Shown here: piece by piece, positions 6,469-11,381 of the stretch | How the letters are laid out: every line of letters begins with the position of its first letter | Position numbering within the stretch: position 1 is the stretch's first letter | Assembly (NCBI GenBank): GCA_004151065.3 | Contig: NWUY0300005577.1 | Coordinates: 45,091-56,471, forward strand | Length of the DNA: 11,381 bases | From: Larix sibirica | Lineage: Eukaryota; Streptophyta; Pinopsida; Pinales; Pinaceae | Direction of reading: 5' to 3' | Notes under the pieces: model-generated | Told to the model about the DNA's origin: nothing | The model's input: only the letters and a program-made list of their open reading frames with translations | Database searches by the model: none | Program-made: the position numbers and the translations under genes

Positions 6469-7274
6469 GGCCTTGTGATATGCCCATATATCCAACAATT
6501 GATTCAAACCTTAGTCCATGGAACCATATTATATTGGTAAATATATATGCCACAACATGTTTTGTTACCAACAAAAATGGATCCCGCAAGTTTGACCTCA
6601 GGACCTTTGTTCCGCTATGCCAACGTGCTTACCAATGGGTCAAGGCCTGTGATTTGAAAATGGATTGGCACGATAATATTTTAAGTTGTAAGCGATATTT
6701 GGGCCCTAATTCGGTGCGATACCCACGAGTGCTAAAACAAGCATGTTTATAATATTTAAACCAAGAATTGGAACCACAACTGGTATGGTTCAGATGTGAC
6801 AATAGCTAGGCACGAATTCTAATGCATGAAAGTATAAGAACAGCTCCCGAGGTGGGCCCGTACAGCGTAGGAGCAATAGTTCTCATACTGCGTGCCATGG
6901 GAGGTCTCTGGTAAACCATGGAGTGATTATACTCAAATTTATCGATTTTTCAAGATAAATGCCTTGGCAAAGTCTATTTTTGTAGTTGACAGACAGAGTT
7001 CATAAGTGTCTTCAGAACTGATGTAATTTGCAGTATTTGAAGAATAATAAGATCGGTCTCACTAGAGGTGGACCCGGAGATACAGTCCATCAGGGGCGAA
7101 CTCCATTGCCATCCGTTGTCTTCAAATTGTGGTTTGCATCTTTGTCTATTTGCATTCTTTTTAATTATGTTCTCTTTAATATTGCAATTAAAGGCCTTTT
7201 AGAGAAGTTAACGGTTGATGAATTTCACACATAATTCAAGGTTATTTTAAGATCCGTCATTTTCAAATCATGTT

Positions 7275-7286
7275 TGGTATCAGAGC
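7275..7286 (+). other. Primer-binding site, initiator-Met tRNA
   Basis: TGGTATCAGAGC is the exact classical plant primer site, complementary to the 3' end of initiator-methionine tRNA, which primes minus-strand synthesis. It lies four bases after the left LTR end at 7270, the expected place, and fixes the 5' LTR boundary. Confidence 0.9.
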
Positions 7287-7314
7287 TGGATTAACCAAAG
7301 AATTGTGAGTTTGA

Positions 7315-9033
7315 ATGTTAAAAACGATCAAGTTAAAGAGAGGTGAAGGAGTATTGGAAGAATTCAATCCTGAGATTGGATCCAGGCATGTAAACCCAAA
7401 GAAAAAAATGGCTTCACCAAAAGGTGTAGGAGGTGATCCTCCATCAACTGATAAAGAATTTCTTAAAGATTTTATGGCTATGAAATCTATGGTGGAAGAA
7501 CTTTACAGATAGCATAAAGAACGTGAAGAAGGTGGGCCATCGGTTAAAGTTGAAAAAGGTAATGGAGAAGGAGGTGCTAGTGACCCTCCTAAAACTTTAC
7601 CGTCTCCATCTTCATCCTTATCTAGTTCCAATTCCTCTTCTAATGCATGGAAAAGGCATTCTGAGAAATCTGACCTTAATACGCCAATGTTAAAACTTGA
7701 TGTAAAATTCGATTTACCCATGTTTAATGGATTACTTAACGCTAAAAAATTAGATAATTGGATTAGACAAATAGAAGTATATTGTAGGATCCAGAAGCTT
7801 GCAGGTGATGATGCAAATATCTAGTTGGCCACCCTCCGTCTTGGAGGCACTATTCTCATATGATGGGAGAGTGAAAATCAAGAGGATCTTATTACCAAAG
7901 GTGACATTATTTCTTCTTGGTATGAATTTACTGCAGCATTGAAAAAACAATTCTATCTGTTGGTTTATATGTAGCAAGCTATTATGGACTGGCATAATTC
8001 CAGACAGCGTAAAGTTCAGAGTGTGCAAGAGTACACACAAGAATTTAGAAAGAGGGCCTTGGTGTTGGGTATACCTCTTTACACTCAAGAAACACTTCTT
8101 AAGTTCATAGGAGGATTGCCTAGTTATTTAAGGCATATAATTCTTATGTTCAATCTTACTAACTTGGATGAAGTGTGTGTTCAAGCCACACATATTGAAT
8201 CTAAAGGGAAGAATACCTATGATAAATTTTCCTCAGTTGAATCCAGTTATTTAAAAGAATACAAGGACAAATGGAATATAAATAATACAACTACCATGAA
8301 TAAAGGGGATACAAAGCTTTCATGTTCGCATTGCCAAAGAGATGGGCATGCTAAAGAGCATTGTTGGAAGCTACATCCAAGTATGAAACCGAAGTGGGAT
8401 CGACATCAAATGGGTAAGAAGAATACCACTACTACTGTTCAGTATGATCTCGGATCTGAATATGTAGATGAATCCAAGGTGATATACATGGGTCTTAAAG
8501 GTAAAATTTATGCTGTTGGTTGTAGTTCATTTTCTTCTACTTCTTATGTTGATGTAAGCAATGATGAAAGAAAGAGGACTGAATTATTTCACTTACAAGT
8601 GATCTCCAAACATACCAAAATAGACACACTTATTGATAGTGGGTCTCAAGTGAATCTCATTTATGAGCAGGTGGTTAGAGACTTGGGATTATAGATGAAA
8701 ACTCATCCTAAGACATACCCTTTGGTTTGGGTATGTGAAGATTCCAAATTGAATGTGTCTCATCAATGTAACTTGAGGTTTTCCATCACAACTGGTTTTG
8801 TAGATGAGGTTGAATTGGATGTAATCCCTTTAGACATATGTGGGATTGTGTTGGGTAGTCCATATTTGTTTGAAAGAAAATCTATCTTCTTCAGGGAGCA
8901 TAATATGTATCATTTCTTCAAGAACGGGATCAAATACATTGTAAGAGCTCATAAGATGAAAAATAATGTATCTATGGGTGCTACAGGAAAGATGAAGATG
9001 TTAGTAAATGCAAGTAAAGTTTATCTCGCATGA
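7315..9033 (+). pseudogene. Gypsy-type gag-protease, one frame with five stops
   Basis: Gag would form the particle and bind RNA; protease would cut it. One frame runs 573 codons from 7315 to TGA 9031. The first ATG is 28 bases after the primer site, but the ATG at 7408 (aaaaaaatggct, strong plant context) may be the real start. Stops are TAG 7510, TAG 7822, TGA 7861, TAG 7972 and TAG 8692; no frameshift is seen. Domains in order: Lys-rich then Ser-rich N-terminus (to 7660); Retrotrans_gag-type region about 7700-8200 (FDLPMFNG, LDNWIRQIE, WYEFTAALKKQF, SVQEYTQEFRKRA, FIGGLPSYLR); CCHC knuckle at 8323-8364 (C-X2-C-X4-H-X4-C, followed by WKLHP); aspartic protease with LIDSGSQVNLI (catalytic Asp codon 8635) and the flap-end motif GIVLGSPYL near 8845. 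IVRAHKMK and MKMLVNASK at the end resemble the stretch that leads into reverse transcriptase in full elements, but none follows. Confidence 0.85.
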
Positions 9034-9478
9034 CAGTTAAAGATTGTGGTCTTGGAAATGAATTAGTAAATGTTCATACTACTCAGATGTTACATGATAC
9101 ACTGCAAGTACAACATGGGGGATTGGAGCATGAAAACATCTTGGATTGTAGGGAAAGAGATCCATTAGTCCTTACTGCTTCTGTAAAAAGAAAAACAAGC
9201 TTTCATTCTATTTGGAATCTGCATGTTCAATTTCATGTCTTCTTTTGCTTCTATTTAGTTCTGTTTGGATGGTAGTTGTGACATTGAATACATATTTATG
9301 TAAGGATGATATAATGATTAAGTTTGTTAATAGCATAATGGTTGTTTTTGTCTTTGTGATGATGAGCCAAATGATCCTACACTGAGCAGGTTGGATGGTG
9401 GACATAGTTCAAGTGGGGCCATGGTGTCCTCACTCTTTTTCTGAGTAATTTATGCTTTTGTTGGTCCAAAAGCTCTAT
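9034..9478. other. Post-protease region without polymerase
   Basis: In full gypsy elements reverse transcriptase starts here. A frame from 9030 overlaps the protease stop (ATGA) and begins MTVKDCGLGNEL, which may be the frameshifted continuation of the protease-RT spacer. It then loses any family resemblance and ends at 9273 in a Phe-rich, low-quality tail. No reverse transcriptase, RNase H or integrase motif is visible in any frame on either strand. The segment is best seen as the scar of a large internal deletion plus 3' untranslated sequence. Confidence 0.6.
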
Positions 9479-9490
9479 AGTGGGGAGGTT
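9479..9490 (+). other. Polypurine tract of the gag-protease element
   Basis: AGTGGGGAGG (9479-9488) plus TT lies directly before the right LTR start TGATCT at 9491. Position and purine content fit the plus-strand primer. TAGTGGGGAGG-type tracts are usual in plant gypsy elements. Confidence 0.7.
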
Positions 9491-9970
9491 TGATCTAGGA
9501 GGATCTCCCAAAATGGTGAAATTTTAAAGTGTTCAAATTCTGAAAAGAATGGTACCAATGTGTAGAGCTAGATGAGATATTTCTGATGACATTCATTTCA
9601 TGCAAAACAGAATCTATATGTGAAAGTTATAGCATTATGAAATTTCGGAAAAACAAAGTAAAATGGCAAAAGGGGGTGCCATGTGGAAGCATGTGGCATG
9701 ATCGTACAACTGACTTGGAAGAGATGACGTTATCCTAAAATTAGCATGGTGACATGGTAGCATGAGAGGCTGACACGTGCCATCCAGAAATGGACGATTT
9801 GCCACCTAATCAAACCAATCCGGGAGTGCCACGTGACATGTGATAACATGACACATGTTGAGGTGGAAGACAATGACTGGACATGATGTGGACCAATGGC
9901 AAGTTTCCATGTGGCAGCCACAAAATGTTCATAAAGGGATAAGATTCAAAAATTTTGGTTTATTAAATCC

Positions 9971-9993
9971 TAACTATATACTTTATATAGTTA
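9971..9993. other. Perfect 10-bp-arm AT hairpin
   Basis: Taactatata (9971-9980) and tatatagtta (9984-9993) pair perfectly around ctt. It could form a cruciform or RNA stem, or be the footprint of a small inverted-repeat element. It sits in the right LTR between the G-box region and the tRNA-like boxes, with no equivalent seen in the left LTR. Confidence 0.65.
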
Positions 9994-10027
9994 AATATAC
10001 CATGTGTGCATAAAGGAGAGATTTTTG

Positions 10028-10082
10028 GGATTTGAAACCACAACCTCCCTCTTAATACTCCTAAGCCATAGCCAATAGACCA
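10028..10082 (-). other. tRNA-like Pol III box pair in right LTR
   Basis: On the minus strand, TGGTCTATTGG (10082-10072) matches a tRNA A box well, and GGTTTCAAATCC (10039-10028) is a B box with one extra T. They lie 32 bases apart, close to true tRNA spacing. The place in the LTR matches the relic at 6319-6371, so the tRNA-derived piece was probably in the ancestral LTR. No full cloverleaf is supported. Confidence 0.4.
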
Positions 10083-10233
10083 TACAAATTGCTTGTTGTA
10101 GTAATTCAAAATTAATTGTTTTATCTTAGCCCAATAAATTCGGATCACAGTTAACCTCCCATGACCTATAAAACTAGGAACGGATTTTGAAATCCGGGAC
10201 CAATATTTGCATAGAGATCGAGAAAGGGTCTTG

Positions 10234-10321
10234 GCATGTAGACCGAGGTGGTATTGCATGCACCCCGAGGTGGTATTGCATGCAGACCGAGGTAGTATTG
10301 CATGCAGAATGAGGTGGTATT
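10234..10321. repeat. 22-bp tandem repeat, four units
   Basis: Units at 10234-10255, 10256-10277, 10278-10299 and 10300-10321 each open with gcatg and end gaggtggtatt (one has gaggtagtatt). After an 8-base break, a fifth decayed start (gcatgcatcac) follows at 10330. Most units contain CATGCA, the RY element bound by plant B3 factors, repeated every 22 bp, about two helical turns. The left LTR has at most one related stretch (cccgaggtgggcc near 6847). Confidence 0.85.
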
Positions 10322-10963
10322 GACTCTCTGCATGCATCACAAGGTGAGCCTGCACACATCCCGAGACAGTTTCAGAGTGCACAAAGTTCAAGGCCGTGCA
10401 TACTGTATGGATCAGAGGCAGTGTTGGAGGTTGTGCTAGATGGGGCATCCCGAGTTCCAGTTTAGAAGTATATCGAGTTTATACTCAAAAGACTCGTGTT
10501 TTTGCAAGGATTCTGAATCCAGCTTTCATTTTTGCATCCATGCACTCTAACGAAAAAGTGATTACATAACCCTCTAGCTGCATCAAAGTATAGCCATGTT
10601 TACACTTCAAAGAATCAGAATTTCATTCTGAAGCTTCTATTAAAGTATGTTTATGCTCCAGGACAACAAAACTTTAAGGTGATATTTGGGGTAACTTCTA
10701 GCTTATATTTGTAAATTGCTAAAGCATTTTTTGAAGACTAATAAGATCATTCCTCATTGGAGTTGGACCTGGAGACGTAGTCCATCAGGGACGAACTCCA
10801 TTATCATCTGTTGTGTTAAGTGTATGGCTTGCATACTCATTTTACTGTCAAATTTCTTCATTTATGCTCTTTAATTTTTCCATTTAAATCCTTTTAAAAA
10901 TTTAAGTATAAATCCTTTATACTCGTAGATTCATAGTTAAAAAATATCATCATTTTCCGATCA

Positions 10964-11341
10964 CTGGCTTACTTTGCGAAACTGGAGTATTCTTCGAACT
11001 TCTCTTCTTCCTTTCATCCTTGCTTTCTTCCACTACATGGTCCATGAAGAGTACTTCGTTAGGTTCTTCATCATAGTCACTTTCTTCAGACACATTGCTT
11101 CCTTCTTCGGTTTACATACTCTTCCTATGTTTTGGAATCCTCATTTTTTTTTAAGGTCGTTGTTATGAGCACGCAGTCTTTTGATTGTATGAACTAGACT
11201 CATAATCACTGTCACTATATCCACTCTCTTTGAAAGGACACTTTGAGGCATAGTGACCTACTCCTCCACATCTGAAACATTTAAAGGGAAACTTGTTGTA
11301 CTTACCTCGTCCTCTTTTCACCGTCTTGACAAATTTGATTA
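10964..11341 (-). pseudogene. Copia-type gag C-terminal fragment with zinc knuckle
   Basis: Read on the minus strand from 11341 downward, a basic stretch (KRGRGKYNKFPFK) leads into a CCHC zinc knuckle, CFRCGGVGHYASKCPF (cysteines at codons 11277-11279 through 11238-11240). An acidic Ser/Asp/Tyr tail (SGYSDSDYESS) follows, then stops at 11163 and around 11120. A second frame continues with SEESDYDEEPNEVLFMD and a Lys/Glu tail up to the gypsy LTR at 10964. A run of eight or more T (plus strand) near 11146 is the likely frameshift site. The knuckle-plus-acidic-tail-plus-LFM layout is that of copia gag ahead of protease. Capsid and protease parts are missing. It is probably the older element into which the gag-protease element inserted. 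Confidence 0.72.
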
Positions 11342-11381
11342 TTACTGTCAAATTTCTTCATTTATGCTCTTTAATTTTCCA
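11342..11381. repeat. Second copy of a right-LTR segment at the window end
   Basis: Bases 11342-11378 are identical to 10842-10878 (37 of 37), offset exactly 500 bp; the match then continues as cca after a one-base difference in a T run. The copy begins abruptly inside the gag fragment and at an internal LTR position, not an LTR end. It reaches the window edge, so its full extent is unknown. Confidence 0.8.

Larger units (their letters stand above)
6119..7270 (+). repeat. Left LTR of the gag-protease element, 5'-truncated
   Basis: This aligns with the right LTR from about 9750 onward: the GTGGTAG...CACGTGCC start (6127-6154 against about 9754-9781), the GTGGACCAAT...TTCCACGTGGCAG module (6237-6266 against 9889-9917), tRNA-like boxes, and TTGAAGA-TAATAAGATC through CCATCAGGG-CGAACTCCATT (7037-7119 against 10731-10814). 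It ends tcattttcaaatca at 7270, matching tcattttccgatca at 10963, four bases before the primer-binding site. The first ~260 bp expected from the right LTR are missing because the copia LTR abuts at 6118. An open frame at 6480-6752 lies inside and is not a gene. Confidence 0.75.
6119..10963 (+). mobile_element. Gag-protease-only Ty3/gypsy-type LTR element (non-autonomous)
   Basis: The element has a left LTR (truncated by the copia insertion), an initiator-Met primer site, a single gag-protease frame, about 450 bp without coding signal, a polypurine tract and a complete right LTR. The internal region is only 2220 bp (7271-9490). Reverse transcriptase, RNase H and integrase are absent, and the 457 bp left after protease could not hold them. 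This architecture resembles the plant gag-carrying non-autonomous elements known as TR-GAG, here with a protease as well. Such an element would need polymerase and integrase from a partner. The right LTR ends in GATCA and begins TGATC. The two LTRs differ strongly (about 82% identical in their best-matching 84 columns, less elsewhere), so the insertion is old or the copy is recombinant. Confidence 0.78.
9491..10963 (+). repeat. Right LTR of the gag-protease element (1473 bp)
   Basis: It starts TGATC after the polypurine tract and ends GATCA at 10963, a 5-bp terminal inverted repeat with TG...CA ends. The end is set by alignment to the left LTR end at 7270; the start could be two bases earlier (TTTGATC). 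Inside are several CATGTGG/CACGTG boxes (9774, 9830), a perfect hairpin (9971-9993), tRNA-like boxes (10028-10082), a candidate TATA (TATAAAAC, 10167-10174), a 22-bp tandem repeat (10234-10321) and a 3' part conserved with the left LTR (from 10731). Minus-strand open frames at 9730-9921, 9963-10448 and 10174-10359 have no coding character. Confidence 0.75.

Noticed and set aside
6480-6752. 90-codon plus-strand open frame
   Set aside because: It lies in the left LTR, has no recognisable domain and no counterpart in the right LTR.
7750-8088. 112-codon minus-strand open frame
   Set aside because: It is the reverse shadow of the gag domain, which has clear gag motifs on the plus strand.
10234-10347. 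Possible CRISPR array
   Set aside because: The 22-bp units are directly adjacent with no spacers, no cas genes exist and the setting is a plant LTR.
9963-10448. Minus-strand open frame of 161 codons and a nested one at 10174-10359
   Set aside because: It spans the 22-bp tandem repeat and the right LTR; its His/Ser/Cys-rich repeat peptide is a product of the repeat, not a gene.
10974-11168. 64-codon plus-strand frame rich in Phe and Leu
   Set aside because: It is the complement of the acidic, Lys/Glu-rich minus-strand gag tail.
1-11381. A host protein gene, bacterial operon, phage or defence system
   Set aside because: Every recognisable protein motif belongs to LTR retrotransposons of plant type; there are no ribosome-binding-site-led gene runs, exons or non-element domains.

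Overview
The window looks like intergenic DNA from a land plant with a large, repeat-rich nuclear genome. The evidence is plant-type Ty1/copia and Ty3/gypsy proteins, an initiator-methionine tRNA primer-binding site, plant-type LTRs, and heavy decay dominated by C-to-T and G-to-A changes. The species cannot be named from sequence alone; a gymnosperm is possible but unproven. I found no intact host gene, no functional RNA gene and nothing prokaryotic. The window also holds three single N bases (269, 1799, 5951), and at least one of them may mark an artificial join.

Layout. 1-1798: degenerate DNA with a 31-bp tandem repeat, a diverged ~270-bp tandem repeat, a small hairpin and the start of a gag-like reading frame with a coiled-coil look, probably the 5' part of an old gypsy-type element. 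1800-6118: a 5'-truncated Ty1/copia element. Its decayed pol (integrase, linker, reverse transcriptase, RNase H) is followed by a 3' untranslated region with polypurine tracts and one complete 1288-bp LTR (4831-6118) bounded by 8-bp inverted ends. 6119-10963: a gypsy-type LTR element with a 5'-truncated left LTR (6119-7270), a primer-binding site, one long gag-protease frame with five in-frame stops, a polypurine tract and a right LTR (9491-10963). It has no reverse transcriptase, RNase H or integrase and no room for them. 10964-11341: a minus-strand copia gag fragment with a zinc knuckle. 11342-11381: an almost exact second copy of part of the gypsy right LTR.

How the parts relate. The simplest reading is nesting: the gag-protease element went into an older copia gag (minus strand), and later the plus-strand copia element went into its left LTR at 6118/6119. 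The most notable item is the gag-protease-only element. It is non-autonomous in polymerase and integrase but keeps the gag fold region, a CCHC knuckle and a DSG protease motif in one uninterrupted frame register over 1.7 kb. Other items worth attention are a three-level minisatellite in the copia LTR promoter region, a 22-bp repeat found in only one gypsy LTR, antisense tRNA-like boxes at matching places in both gypsy LTRs, and the 500-bp-offset duplication at the window end.
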